From a bacterium (GTDB lineage: Bacteria > Armatimonadota > Zipacnadia > Zipacnadales > UBA11051), in the NCBI GenBank assembly GCA_021372615.1, contig JAJFUB010000092.1:62001-126000 (forward strand): a stretch of 64,000 bases of DNA, read 5' to 3'. The notes beneath the pieces were generated by a model. That model was not told where the DNA came from. It saw only the letters and a list, made by a program, of their open reading frames with translations, and made no database searches. Position numbers and translations under genes: made by a program. Of the stretch, positions 29,771 through 38,766 are shown piece by piece (the first letter of the stretch is position 1; each line of letters begins with the position of its first letter).

Positions 29771-30909
29771 GAGTTCCGCACCACAGGCGTCGCGAGCGCC
29801 TGCTCGACCTCCGTCGCCTGACGGTCCCAGGAGAACTGCAGCGACGCCGCGTAGGCTCCCTCGCCCATGCGGCGCCGCTGTTCAGGTCTGCACACCAGTG
29901 TGTTCAGACGCCCGGCTATCTCATCGGATTCCTGCGATATCAGGTACCCCGACACACCGTCCTGAACGAGCCGCTCCCCCACGCCCACGGGGGTCATCAG
30001 CACCGGCAGCCCGCATGCCGCCGCCTCCGCGGCCACCAGCCCGAAGCCCTCGGCGTGGCCCGGGAACAGCAGCAGGTCGGCCGCGCGGAAGTACTCCCAG
30101 GGCCGGTCCGTGCCCGGCAGGAAGTGCAGCCGCTGCGCCACCCCGAGCTGTTCGGCCAGCTTGCGGAAGGGCTCAGGATCGTCGCGCCCGGCCAGGCACA
30201 GGTGCAGCCTGGCGTCTGTCCGCGCCAGGGCCTCCAGGGAGTACGTCGCCCCCTTCTCCAGCCACAATCCGCCCAGGAAGATCGCCAGCACGTCGTCCTC
30301 GGCCAGCCCCATCTCGGCCCGCAGGCGCGGACGGGCGGGGTCGGCTGGATCGGGGAAGAACACCTCGTGGTCCACGCCGTTCTCGCACACCGTGATCTCC
30401 TCGCGCGGGACGCCGTGGTAGTGGCTGAGTAGGTCAGCCAGCTCATGCGACACGGCCAGTGTCCGCCCCTGGCGGCATCGCCGCACGGCCCGCCGCTCGA
30501 GCCGCACCACTGTCGTGTACCAGAACGTGCGAACCAGCCGCTCGACCAACGACGGCCGGCGGAGCTTCCAGTAGACCTGCCGCGTCAGCTCCCATCGCCG
30601 GGCCAGGCAGTTGTGCACCAGTGTGTGAGTCTGGTTCAGCGCATTGCCGCCCTGCGACAGCACGGCATCATACCGGCGGACTCTCACCACGAACCAGGAG
30701 GCCAGCACGATCCACAGGGCTCGCACCATGAATGACCGCACGCGCGGCTGGCGGAGTCGGTGGACAATGGTCCCCTCGGGGATGTCACTCGCCTCGTAGC
30801 AGAACAGGTGGATCTCATGGCGCGGCGACAGGCGATGGAGCAGTTCGGCCACGACCCGCTCCTGACCGGCCACGCGATTGACATCCTCGATGATGATGGC
30901 GATCTTCAT
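29767..30909 (-). CDS. GT4-family glycosyltransferase
   Basis: 380 residues. The N-terminus KIAIIIEDVNRVAGQERVVAEL resembles heptosyl/glucosyl transferases of the RfaG type. The C-terminal domain has AIFLGGLWLEKGATYSLEAL, then FPGHAEGFGLVAAEAAACGLPVL, with an EX7E motif. It likely acts on a lipid-linked surface glycan. ATG at 30909 begins the conserved block; longer frames upstream read Arg-rich sequence from the repeat region and are rejected. It is the first gene of a coupled GT4 pair, with a GT2 gene just upstream beyond a palindromic repeat. Confidence 0.87.
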   Translation of the reverse strand: MKIAIIIEDVNRVAGQERVVAELLHRLSPRHEIHLFCYEASDIPEGTIVHRLRQPRVRSFMVRALWIVLASWFVVRVRRYDAVLSQGGNALNQTHTLVHNCLARRWELTRQVYWKLRRPSLVERLVRTFWYTTVVRLERRAVRRCRQGRTLAVSHELADLLSHYHGVPREEITVCENGVDHEVFFPDPADPARPRLRAEMGLAEDDVLAIFLGGLWLEKGATYSLEALARTDARLHLCLAGRDDPEPFRKLAEQLGVAQRLHFLPGTDRPWEYFRAADLLLFPGHAEGFGLVAAEAAACGLPVLMTPVGVGERLVQDGVSGYLISQESDEIAGRLNTLVCRPEQRRRMGEGAYAASLQFSWDRQATEVEQALATPVVRNS

Positions 30910-30953
30910 GTGGGGCGTGGCTCTCCGAAGCCGCATGCCGTTGCCGTAGGACC

Positions 30954-31006
30954 GCCGGCTTCCAGCCGGCGAGCCGTTACTGGGACCGCGGGCATCCCGC
31001 CCGCAG
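30954..31006. repeat. Two adjacent palindromes at the GT2 gene end, shared with 61064
   Basis: GCCGGCTTCCAGCCGGC (30954-30970) is followed by a 21-bp segment at 30973-30993 identical to 61064-61084, then GCGGGCATCCCGCCCGC (30988-31004). The TTA within the shared segment is the TAA stop of the GT2 gene on the minus strand. Confidence 0.85.
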
Positions 31007-31885
31007 TGCCGTCCCGATCCCCGCCAGCCCTCCCGCCACACACGCCCCCACGACCCGCCAGCGCCCCACCGCCAACGCCGTGAGCACCCCCGGCTGCACC
31101 CTCGTGCCCAGCAGTAACTGATACGCCACCACCAGCGGCTTGCGCAGCGCCGACGTGTGCTTCAGCAGCACGTACATCCTGTCATGGGCATCGAGGTAGG
31201 CAAGCTGCGGGTCCAGCAGGTCCCGGCCGCCGGGCGTATCCGGACGGACTGCCGGATAGTGGTCCACCTTCGCATCGGGGTCGAAGATCAGCCGGTAGCC
31301 CCGGCGGCGCACCCCGAGCGAGATGTCGGTATCGTTCAGGTGCGGTCCACGAATGCGCCCGTCGAACGCAGGGAGGAGCACCCGGCGAAAGGACATGTTG
31401 ACCCCCTTGAGGTGGTCCACGGGGCGTGGCTCGGGCGTGGTGCGGCAGTGGTGGCTGCCGATGATCCGCCCATACCAGGTGACGACGCCCACGCGACCCA
31501 CGAGCGGCGGCTCCGGGCCCTCCGGCCCGCCCACGACATCCCGCCCGCCCACGCCGCCCACCTGCGGGTCGTCATAGTGCGCCATCAGTCGCCGCAGCCA
31601 ATCCGTCCGTGGCACGCAGTCATCGTCCGGGAAGCAGACGATCTCCCCCGTCGCCACCGCCAGCCCGGCGTTCATGGCCGCGATCTGTCCCGGCTCAGTC
31701 ACCGTCGCGATCCGGACTGTCGGATAGGCCTCTGCGGCCTCACGCGTGGCTGCATCGGTCTCACGGACGACCACGACGACCTCATCCGGCAGGCGCTCAC
31801 CGTGGAGCAAACCGTCCAGGCACCGCGCGAGGCTGTCCGGGCGACCGTAGCTGGGAATGATGGCAGTAACGGTGAGATCGGTCAT
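30977..31885 (-). CDS. GT2-family glycosyltransferase
   Basis: 302 residues of the GT-A fold: VTAIIPSYGRPDSLARCLDGLL at the start, EPGQIAAMNAGLAVATGE, then the DXD motif as FPDDDCVP near 95, and a later DTDISLGVRRRGYRLIF that matches the acceptor/base region of rhamnosyl- and related transferases. The C-terminus ends in a hydrophobic segment (VVGACVAGGLAGIGTAL), possibly membrane-attached. The last dozen codons and the stop are supplied by the palindromic repeat at 30973-31004, so the original end may have been replaced. No clear Shine-Dalgarno precedes ATG 31885. It likely belongs with the two GT4 genes in surface glycan synthesis. Confidence 0.85.
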   Translation of the reverse strand: MTDLTVTAIIPSYGRPDSLARCLDGLLHGERLPDEVVVVVRETDAATREAAEAYPTVRIATVTEPGQIAAMNAGLAVATGEIVCFPDDDCVPRTDWLRRLMAHYDDPQVGGVGGRDVVGGPEGPEPPLVGRVGVVTWYGRIIGSHHCRTTPEPRPVDHLKGVNMSFRRVLLPAFDGRIRGPHLNDTDISLGVRRRGYRLIFDPDAKVDHYPAVRPDTPGGRDLLDPQLAYLDAHDRMYVLLKHTSALRKPLVVAYQLLLGTRVQPGVLTALAVGRWRVVGACVAGGLAGIGTALRAGCPRSQ

Positions 31886-31897
31886 GATGTGTGTCGG

Positions 31898-31963
31898 CTG
31901 TGGGAGCGGTCACCGACCGCGACTTGCGCGCACTCCGGTCGCGGTCGGTGACCGCTCCCACAG
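31898..31963. repeat. Perfect 26-bp inverted repeat between uvrA and GT2
   Basis: 31898-31923 and 31938-31963 are perfectly complementary around a 14-nt loop. It lies 11 nt past the uvrA stop and just upstream of the GT2 ATG. One arm recurs at 48447-48473, so it is a dispersed element. It could also end the GT2-distal transcript or affect the GT2 leader. Confidence 0.9.
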
Positions 31964-31974
31964 TTGCACGCCGG

Positions 31975-34791
31975 TTACCCAAGCACGTCCCGCAGGTATC
32001 TCCCCGTATGCGACGCCTCGATCTTCGCCACCTGCTCCGGAGAGCCCTGGGCGATGATCAGGCCCCCCTCTGCCCCACCTTCGGGCCCCAGGTCAATCAC
32101 GTGGTCGGCCGCCTTGATGACATCGAGGTTGTGCTCGATGACCACGACGGTGTTGCCGGCGTCCACCAGGCGCTCCAGCACCTGCAGCAGCCGCTCCACA
32201 TCGGCGAAGTGCAGCCCGGTCGTAGGCTCATCGAGCACATAGAGCGTGTTGCCCGTGCCGATCTTGGCCAACTCGCGGGCGAGCTTGAGGCGCTGGGCTT
32301 CTCCACCTGACAGCGTCGTGCCCGACTGGCCGAGCCGCACGTAGTCCAGGCCCACGTCGTTGAGCATCCGCAGGATGCGGGCGATCTGCGGCACGCTCTC
32401 GAAGTGCTCGAGGGCCTCGGCCACGGTCATGTCGAGCACTTCGGCGATGTTCTTGCCCTTGTAGCGCACTTGGAGCGTCTCGCGGTTGTAGCGGCTGCCG
32501 CCGCACTGCTCGCACGGCACGTAGACCGGGGGCAGGAAGTGCATCTCGACCCGGGTGGTGCCGTCGCCCTGGCACAGCTCGCAGCGCCCGCCGCGCACGT
32601 TGAAGCTGAAGCGCCCGGACTTGTAGCCCCGCACCTGGGCCTCGGGCGTGGCGGCGAACAGGTCGCGCAGGGGACCGAAGACATGCGCATAGGTGGCCGG
32701 GTTCGAGCGCGGTGTCCGACCAATGGGCCCCTGGTCAATGTTGATGATCTTGTCCAGGTGCTCCAGCCCGCTGATCCCCTCACACTTGGCCGGCGGATCC
32801 TGGCTCCGGTGCAGGCGGCGCCGCAGCGCGCGGTAGATGACATCGTGGACCAGCGTGCTCTTGCCGCTACCCGACACCCCGGTTACGCACACGAGCAGCC
32901 CCAGCGGGATCACGACATCGAGGTGCTGCAGATTGTGCTCGTGCGCGCCCTTGAGGCGCAGGTAATTCCCGTTGGGCTTGCGCCGGTACTGCGGCACAGG
33001 AATGCGGCGCGTGCCGCTGAGGTACTTGCCGGTCAGGCAGTCCGGGGCCGTCAGCATCCCGGCGACATCGCCGGCATAGGTCACATGCCCCCCACGTACA
33101 CCGGCGCCGGGGCCGAACTCGACGACATGGTCCGCGCGCCGGATCGTCGTCTCGTCATGCTCCACGACAATGAGCGTGTTGCCCAGGTCCCGCAGGCGGA
33201 AGAGCGTCTGCAGCAGCTTCTCCTGGTCGCGCGGATGCAGCCCGATGCTGGGCTCGTCCAGGATATACATGACCCCCGCCAGGCCCGAGCCGATCTGTGT
33301 CGCGAGGCGGATGCGCTGGGCCTCTCCGCCCGACAGGGTCGGCGCCGCCCGGTCGAGCCCCAGGTAGCCGACACCCACATCGCGCATGAACTGCAGCCGC
33401 GCCGTGATCTCCTTGAGCACTTCCCGGGCGATAATGCCCTGGCGTGGCGAAAGCGTGACGTCGTCGAAGAACCGGAGCGCCTCGATGACGTCGAGATGCG
33501 CCAGTTCGGCGATGTTGCGTCCGGCGAAGGTCACGGCCAGCGCCTCGGGCCGCAGTCGTGCGCCGTGGCACTCCGGGCACGGCAGCTCGGCCACGTAGCG
33601 CTCCAGGTACTGCCGCTCGCCATTGGACTCGCTGTTCTCATACCGCCGCTTGCTGGAGGTCACCAAGCCGTGGAAGGGCTTCTTGTACGTGATCTTGCGC
33701 CCCTTGACGGTCTCGTACGTGAAGGTGATGTCCTCGCCCTCGGACCCGTACAGGATGACCTCGCGCACCTGCCGCGGCAGCTCCCGCCAGGGGGCGTTCA
33801 GGTCGAAGTCGTAGTGCCGTGCCAGGTCGGTAAGCGTCTGCAGCAGATGGCCGCTCTTGACGTCCCCGAATGGCTGCAGGGCCCCACCGAGGACCGAGCG
33901 GGTCGGGTCGGCCACGAACAGGTTCGGGTCAATGTCGCGGATGAAGCCCAGGCCGTCACAGCCGGGGCACATGCCCTGCGGGCTGTTGAAGGAGAAGAGC
34001 TGAGGCGTGAGGTCGCCCACGGGGGTCCCGCACTCGTGGCAGGCGTAACTAGTGGAGAAGCGCAGCTCTTCGCCGTCTACAATGGACGCCAACACGGTGC
34101 CATTGCTGAAGGCCAGAGCGGTCTCGACCGAGTCGGCCAGGCGGGCCAGGCTGCGCTCGTGGATCGTCAGCCGGTCCACGATGACATCCAGCCGGTGGTC
34201 GTCGTCCCCCAGGTCTATGGGCTGGTCCAGCGGGATGATCTCGCCGTCCAGGAGGATGCGGGCGAAGCCCCCCCGGCGAATCTCGCGCAGCGCCTGCACC
34301 CACGTCTCCCCCGGCTCGCGCTGCGCCGGGGCCATGATGAGTACGCGGGTCCCCTCGCCCAGCGCCGCAATCTGGTCCACGATCATCTGCGGCGTCGAGG
34401 CCGTGATGGGCCGGCCGCACCGGTAGCAGTGCGGCTCCCCCGCCCGGGCGAACAGCACGCGCAGGTAGTCATAGATCTCGGTGATGGTCGCAACCGTCGA
34501 GCGGGGGTTGCCGCTGGCGCTCTTCTGGTCAATCGCGATGGCCGGGGACAGGCCCTCGATGTGGTCCACGGCGGGGCGCGTCATCGTGCCGAGGAACTGC
34601 CGGGCATGGGCCGACAGCGACTCGACGTAGCGGCGCTGCCCCTCGGCGTAGATCGTGTCGAAGGCCAGCGACGACTTCCCCGAGCCGCTGACGCCACAGA
34701 ACACCACGAGCTTGTCGCGGGGCAACTCGAGGCTCAGGTCGCACAGGTTGTGCTCCCGTGCGCCGTAGATGCGGATTAGATCGTCAGACAT
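31975..34791 (-). CDS. uvrA: Excinuclease ABC subunit A
   Basis: 938 residues, normal for UvrA, the damage-recognition ATPase of nucleotide excision repair. Two ABC modules are complete: Walker [10 protein letters not shown] at about 35 and GVSGSGKST at about 640, each with its signature ([16 protein letters not shown] and [16 protein letters not shown]) and DEP(S/T) Walker B. Zinc modules are seen: [17 protein letters not shown].. with CPGCDGLG, and [17 protein letters not shown] in the second half. ATG at 34791 gives the conserved [15 protein letters not shown] start. A promoter is visible upstream; I found no LexA-type box. Confidence 0.96.
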   Translation of the reverse strand: MSDDLIRIYGAREHNLCDLSLELPRDKLVVFCGVSGSGKSSLAFDTIYAEGQRRYVESLSAHARQFLGTMTRPAVDHIEGLSPAIAIDQKSASGNPRSTVATITEIYDYLRVLFARAGEPHCYRCGRPITASTPQMIVDQIAALGEGTRVLIMAPAQREPGETWVQALREIRRGGFARILLDGEIIPLDQPIDLGDDDHRLDVIVDRLTIHERSLARLADSVETALAFSNGTVLASIVDGEELRFSTSYACHECGTPVGDLTPQLFSFNSPQGMCPGCDGLGFIRDIDPNLFVADPTRSVLGGALQPFGDVKSGHLLQTLTDLARHYDFDLNAPWRELPRQVREVILYGSEGEDITFTYETVKGRKITYKKPFHGLVTSSKRRYENSESNGERQYLERYVAELPCPECHGARLRPEALAVTFAGRNIAELAHLDVIEALRFFDDVTLSPRQGIIAREVLKEITARLQFMRDVGVGYLGLDRAAPTLSGGEAQRIRLATQIGSGLAGVMYILDEPSIGLHPRDQEKLLQTLFRLRDLGNTLIVVEHDETTIRRADHVVEFGPGAGVRGGHVTYAGDVAGMLTAPDCLTGKYLSGTRRIPVPQYRRKPNGNYLRLKGAHEHNLQHLDVVIPLGLLVCVTGVSGSGKSTLVHDVIYRALRRRLHRSQDPPAKCEGISGLEHLDKIINIDQGPIGRTPRSNPATYAHVFGPLRDLFAATPEAQVRGYKSGRFSFNVRGGRCELCQGDGTTRVEMHFLPPVYVPCEQCGGSRYNRETLQVRYKGKNIAEVLDMTVAEALEHFESVPQIARILRMLNDVGLDYVRLGQSGTTLSGGEAQRLKLARELAKIGTGNTLYVLDEPTTGLHFADVERLLQVLERLVDAGNTVVVIEHNLDVIKAADHVIDLGPEGGAEGGLIIAQGSPEQVAKIEASHTGRYLRDVLG

Positions 34792-34825
34792 GAAGACAAC
34801 AACCGCCTTGCCAAATGGGCACACC

Positions 34826-34855
34826 ATTATAGCAGGGCGGCGCAGGTGGTGGCAA
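34826..34855 (-). promoter_or_regulatory. Sigma-70-type promoter of uvrA
   Basis: On the minus strand TTGCCA (34855-34850) and TATAAT (34831-34826) are 18 bp apart, placing the start near 34819 and giving a leader of about 28 nt before the uvrA ATG. No palindromic operator overlaps it. Confidence 0.68.
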
Positions 34856-34873
34856 TGCGGAGGGCACGATTGC

Positions 34874-34946
34874 CGTCGGAGCACGGCTCTCCAGAGCCGC
34901 ATCGTGGGCCGCAACGGCTGCGGCTCTGGAGAGCCGCGCTCCAACG
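34874..34946. repeat. Inverted repeat upstream of uvrA
   Basis: 34874-34901 pairs with 34919-34946 at 26 of 28 positions; each arm holds the inner hairpin GGCTCTCCAGAGCC. Same layout as the other palindromic elements. It lies between the divergent uvrA and small-gene promoters. Confidence 0.85.
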
Positions 34947-34983
34947 GCGACCTGCTAGAGCTGGGGTATGGAGCAGAGCGAAC

Positions 34984-35017
34984 ATACTATTGACAATAGT
35001 ATTTCAGGACATATACT
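34984..35017 (+). promoter_or_regulatory. Promoter with overlapping 19-bp palindromic operator
   Basis: A consensus -35 TTGACA (34990-34995) and a -10 TATACT (35012-35017) are 16 bp apart. The perfect palindrome ATACTATTGACAATAGTAT (34984-35002) covers the -35 box. In this GC-rich sequence the AT-rich palindrome stands out and is best read as a repressor site; the regulator is not known and no regulator gene is adjacent. Confidence 0.65.
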
Positions 35018-35054
35018 ACCGCAGATGGCCGAACTCTCGGGGAGGTCGTGAGAC

Positions 35055-35303
35055 ATGAAGATGTCAGCGCAGGGGCTTCTGATCGCGGCGGTGGTGCTGC
35101 TGGCCGCCAATCTCGTGGTGATGCTCGGCGTGTACGGCGCGGCGCCGGCCCAGGCGCAGCCCGGCCGGACATGCGTAGGGGTCGCGGCAACCTGCACGGC
35201 TGATGGCACCAACTGGGTGGTCTACCGGGCGTGGAGCGACGGCACCGTCGAGGCCCGGAGCAACATTGTCAACACCGGAAGCCTCGGCCTAACGTCCTTC
35301 TAG
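35055..35303 (+). CDS. Small exported protein of unknown function
   Basis: 82 residues. The N-terminus (GLLIAAVVLLAANLVVMLGVYGAAPAQAQ) is either a membrane anchor or a signal peptide ending at AQA. The exported part has two Cys (TCVGVAATCT) and a beta-like tail (TNWVVYRAWSDGTVEAR). GGGAGG stands 9 nt before ATG 35055; an ATG two codons later is a possible alternative. No family recognised. It stands alone behind a strong, apparently repressed promoter, suggesting a conditional, perhaps abundant, envelope protein. Confidence 0.65.
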   Translation: MKMSAQGLLIAAVVLLAANLVVMLGVYGAAPAQAQPGRTCVGVAATCTADGTNWVVYRAWSDGTVEARSNIVNTGSLGLTSF

Positions 35304-35319
35304 CCCCCCACGTACCCGT

Positions 35320-36636
35320 CTACGGAGCCGCCGGGGCCTCGGCGAAGGTCGCCTGCAGGCGCGGCCACAGATCCTGGCCAATCACGCCCTGCCCGCGGTC
35401 CTCGAACATGCACTCATAGCGGAAGAACACGAACCCCGGTAGCCCGGCCTGGCGCACCGACTGGACGGCCCGCACCATCTCCTCGGAGGTCGGCGTGCGA
35501 GCTTCCACGATGCCCTTCACCCGCTCGTACTCCTCCGGGGTGATCTTCCCCGCCGTGTGCAGCCACTCCACGCTCTCGAGGCCCTGCCGGCACGAAAGGT
35601 ACTTCATGTGCTCGCGCTGCTCGTCGGCGGTGATGGTGCCTGCAGCCACCAGCTTCTGGTACAGGTCGCGGATCGGCTCGCGCCAACCGCCGTCAGCTCC
35701 GTAGGCCGAGATGCCCCCATACACCTGGCACTTCGGGTTGCCGCGGTGGATCCATTCGGCCAGCGCCCGGCAGGTCTCGCCGGTCCACTCCGGCCGCCCC
35801 TTGCTCATGCCAGCGTACTCGGTGTAGTAGCTCATCGGCACCATGAAGTCAAACACCTTGCCCAACTCCGCCAGGTCCTCGCCGTAGAAGGCCTCATCCG
35901 CGCTCAGCTCGGGCATCACGGCATACGACACCGGCATGGGCCGCACCGAGCGCGCGGCGTCACACAAGCGGCGCAGATACAGCGCCAGCCGCTTGCAGCG
36001 CCACTGGATGAAGCCCTGCACGTTCGGCCCTCCCCAGGCGGCGGTGTTCAGCATGTTGTCGCGCGTGATCTTGCTGAGGCGGAAGACGTCATTGGGCCAG
36101 TCGGCCGCGGCGAGGCCGGTGTCGGCCACGAACTGGCGCCGGCACCGGTCGCACAGGCTCTGCCAGGGCCGCGAGAAGCCCACCTCGTCAAAGTGGATGC
36201 CGTCCACGTCATACTCGCGGACGATCTGCCGGACCTTCTCCTCGCAGGCGGCCAGGTACTCCTCCTCACACAGGCACGCCTGGCCCGGCACCATCTCCTG
36301 CTTCGCCTCGGCGTAGGAGAGACAGCGCCAGGCCTCCTTCGTCTCGACCGGCGGGCGGAACAGCCACACATGGACCTGCAGGTGGTGCCGATGGCAGGCG
36401 GCGATCAGGTTGCGCAGGGCCTCGCTATTCGCCTCGTAGCGCGGCAGCACCATGGTGAACCCACAGTTCGCCAGCCGCTCAGCGGTCTGTTCGGCCGTCT
36501 CACCGGTCTTCGCCGTCTGCGACGCGCTCATCCACACCCCGCGCGCCTCCCCGGCCACCCCCGCCGAGGGGGCGGCCCCGACCGCCACTGTCACGACTGC
36601 CATCACACAGAACCGCCAGACATTCCCCACCGGCAA
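35320..36636 (-). CDS. GHL10-family glycoside hydrolase-like secreted protein
   Basis: Up to 438 residues. Seen: EARGVWMSAS, typical of the start of the GHL10 (DUF187-like) TIM barrel; ANCGFTMVLPRYE; LQVHVWLFR; DVDGIHFDEVGF with acidic residues at a strand end; and FDFMVPMSYYTEYAG. These proteins resemble GH10/GH13-type barrels; substrates are largely unknown. A hydrophobic signal segment covers about residues 9-29. The start is uncertain: TTG at 36636, or GTG at 36630 with AAGGTG 8 nt upstream; ATG at 36603 would lose the charged n-region. It is the last gene of the long minus-strand run from sat. Confidence 0.78.
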   Translation of the reverse strand: MPVGNVWRFCVMAVVTVAVGAAPSAGVAGEARGVWMSASQTAKTGETAEQTAERLANCGFTMVLPRYEANSEALRNLIAACHRHHLQVHVWLFRPPVETKEAWRCLSYAEAKQEMVPGQACLCEEEYLAACEEKVRQIVREYDVDGIHFDEVGFSRPWQSLCDRCRRQFVADTGLAAADWPNDVFRLSKITRDNMLNTAAWGGPNVQGFIQWRCKRLALYLRRLCDAARSVRPMPVSYAVMPELSADEAFYGEDLAELGKVFDFMVPMSYYTEYAGMSKGRPEWTGETCRALAEWIHRGNPKCQVYGGISAYGADGGWREPIRDLYQKLVAAGTITADEQREHMKYLSCRQGLESVEWLHTAGKITPEEYERVKGIVEARTPTSEEMVRAVQSVRQAGLPGFVFFRYECMFEDRGQGVIGQDLWPRLQATFAEAPAAP

Positions 36637-36703
36637 GCACCTTCATTCCATACCGTGATACAGAGCATGACGCCGACCTGTCCGGCGCGGGACCGCTCCG
36701 CAC

Positions 36704-37684
36704 CTACAGCGGCAGGACCACCGGGGCGTTCCGGTCCGACGACCGGTACGCCGCCTCGAAGACCGCCTGCGCGTCGCGACCGGCTTCACCGGGGATGCGA
36801 TTGGGCTCCCCGCTGCGCACGCAGTCGAAGAAGTGCCGCAACTCCAGCGTCAGGGCGGGCTCGCCGACGGGCACCTCGACGGTCTCGCTGTGGCCCGTGT
36901 GGTCGGCGAAGAAGAGCGTGTTGCCCTCGATCTTCAGGGCGCCCCGAGTGCCGCCTACGCCGTAGGCGCTGCCGCCGACCGGGTACAACTGGCTGCTGTG
37001 CAGCGAGCCGATGGCGCCATTCGTGTGACGCCACGAGATAATGATGCTGTCTTCGGTATCGGTGTCGGAGAAGGTGCCCCAGTTGCACAGCCCCTCCACC
37101 ATCTCCACCGGACCGCCCATCCACAGCAGCAGGTCCATCTGGTGGATCGCGGCGGAATACAGCCCGCCCACCTTGCTGGCTTCACGGCGCCATTCGCCGA
37201 TCCCGGCCGGCGGGCGCCCGCCCATGCGCACGGTCCAGGTCAGGCGGACATCCCCGATGTCCCCGGCGTCTATGCGACGCTTCATCTCGACATAGGCCGG
37301 GTAGAAGCGCATCACAAAGCCGATCATGAGCTGCACCTTGGTCGCCTGCGCCGCCTCGATCATCTCCTGGCAGTCCGCGACGGACGTCGCCATGGGCTTT
37401 TCGCAGAAGATGTTCACCCCGGCGCGCGCGGCGTCGAGACAGATGTCCTTGTGGGTGAAGGTGGGTGTCACGACGAGCACGCCGTCCAGGCCCAGCTCCA
37501 GCAGCTTCCGGTGGTCATCCACGGCCACGGGGACGTGATGCTCGGCGGCCACTTCCTGGGCGCTCTGCAGGTTCACATCAGACACGGCGGCCAACTCCAC
37601 GCCCGGCTCCGAGGCCGCGATCTTGGCCTGAGCCCGCCCGAGACCGCCACAGCCGATGAGCCCGATCTTCAGCGTATCAGACAT
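36704..37684 (-). CDS. Gfo/Idh/MocA-family oxidoreductase
   Basis: 326 residues. Rossmann motif IGLIGCGGLGRAQAK at 7-21; EKPMA motif (FCEKPMATS) near 95 whose Lys is the family catalytic residue; and a C-terminal alpha/beta domain with GGGL-like VGGLYSAAIHQMDLLLWMGG containing the HxxD pair. Family members oxidise or reduce sugars, sugar acids or inositols with NAD(P). It sits between the BNR protein and GHL10 genes, so a carbohydrate substrate is likely. One of three family members in this window. Confidence 0.9.
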   Translation of the reverse strand: MSDTLKIGLIGCGGLGRAQAKIAASEPGVELAAVSDVNLQSAQEVAAEHHVPVAVDDHRKLLELGLDGVLVVTPTFTHKDICLDAARAGVNIFCEKPMATSVADCQEMIEAAQATKVQLMIGFVMRFYPAYVEMKRRIDAGDIGDVRLTWTVRMGGRPPAGIGEWRREASKVGGLYSAAIHQMDLLLWMGGPVEMVEGLCNWGTFSDTDTEDSIIISWRHTNGAIGSLHSSQLYPVGGSAYGVGGTRGALKIEGNTLFFADHTGHSETVEVPVGEPALTLELRHFFDCVRSGEPNRIPGEAGRDAQAVFEAAYRSSDRNAPVVLPL

Positions 37685-37725
37685 TGCCTCACATCTCCCT
37701 TGTGCGCGATGAGTGACAGGTGCTC

Positions 37726-38766
37726 CTATGGCACGTCTACACCGACATAGACCGCCCGGTGGCGGTTGTCGTCGAACACGAAGTGCAACCTGCGGCCATC
37801 GCCGCTGACGAAGCCGTCGGGATACGACAGCCCCGGCCCCGGTACCGGCCCATCCAGCGACTCGGGCACCAGCACCTGCTGATGGCCCCAGCTCGCCATG
37901 TCGTCATCGCTGATCCACAGTGCCAGCGGGCGTCGGCCCTGCACGCTGGGATTGTGCAGCAGCGCGATCCGGTGGTCCGGGAAGGCCAGGAGCGTCGCCT
38001 TCGAGCCGGGGTTCGGGATGTCCGTCGGAGCCGCAAACTCCGGCCATGTGACCCCGCCGTCCACTGAGTCGGCCCGGTACAGGCAGCCCTTCCCGTCGGC
38101 GCGGATCAGCATCGCGATGCGGCCGTCGCTCAGCCCGACGATGGTCGGCTCAGCCCAGGCGTGGTACTCGGGATCGTCGCTGAGGCGGACGCCGCCGTGG
38201 AGAGCCCAAGTTCTCCCGCCGTCGTCGCTGACGAGCACGCCATTGCGCGAATCGCGCACGACGTGGAAGAAACGACCATCCCGCAGGTCCGTGGACTGCA
38301 CGTCCCACCGCAGGTAGTGCTGCCAGGGCAGCAGGATACGCCCCTCGCCTACCGCGATATGCGGCCGGATGAAGGTGCGTTCAGCCAGGAAGCCGGGCAT
38401 CGGCTCCGGCTCCGCCCATGTGTGGCACAGGTCGTCACTGCGGATCATCCACGACCGCCACTGCCCGAAGCCGCCGTTGTGGCTCTGCACGAACAGCGTG
38501 CAGCGTCCGTCCACGACCATCAGGTGCGAGACAGTCTGGGCTGCCTCACCCAGGCCGAAGTCGAGCCGCTCGAACTCCGCCCAGGTCTCGCCCCGGTCGA
38601 GGCTGCGGGTCAGGAAGACGCGGTTGTCGGGGTGCGGTTCGGTAGGCCCCCCGCCCAGCATGACCATGGCCCACGAGCCGTCCGGCAACTCCCGCAGTGT
38701 CGTGTCGCACACCAACTGGTTCGGCACCGGCGGCTCGCAGATGGTCCGGATGGTGACGTTAGTCAA
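37726..38766 (-). CDS. BNR/Asp-box beta-propeller (sialidase-superfamily) protein
   Basis: 346 residues. Asp-box motifs are visible: SLDRGETW, SDDGGRTW and SVDGGVTW, spaced as in six-bladed sialidase propellers. FIRPHIAV contains an Arg that could belong to the Arg triad, but the full catalytic set is not certain and there is no signal peptide, so it may act on internal oligosaccharides or not be a sialidase. The start is TTG at 38766, with GGAGGG 6 nt upstream; it overlaps the stop of the upstream dehydrogenase gene by 8 nt, a sign of coupling. No in-frame ATG fits. Confidence 0.8.
   Translation of the reverse strand: MTNVTIRTICEPPVPNQLVCDTTLRELPDGSWAMVMLGGGPTEPHPDNRVFLTRSLDRGETWAEFERLDFGLGEAAQTVSHLMVVDGRCTLFVQSHNGGFGQWRSWMIRSDDLCHTWAEPEPMPGFLAERTFIRPHIAVGEGRILLPWQHYLRWDVQSTDLRDGRFFHVVRDSRNGVLVSDDGGRTWALHGGVRLSDDPEYHAWAEPTIVGLSDGRIAMLIRADGKGCLYRADSVDGGVTWPEFAAPTDIPNPGSKATLLAFPDHRIALLHNPSVQGRRPLALWISDDDMASWGHQQVLVPESLDGPVPGPGLSYPDGFVSGDGRRLHFVFDDNRHRAVYVGVDVP

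Noticed and set aside
32404-34779. 791-codon plus-strand open frame
   Set aside because: Opposite uvrA, whose two ABC modules are complete; shadow.
34792-34870. LexA-type SOS box at uvrA
   Set aside because: No palindrome of any known LexA type overlaps the promoter.
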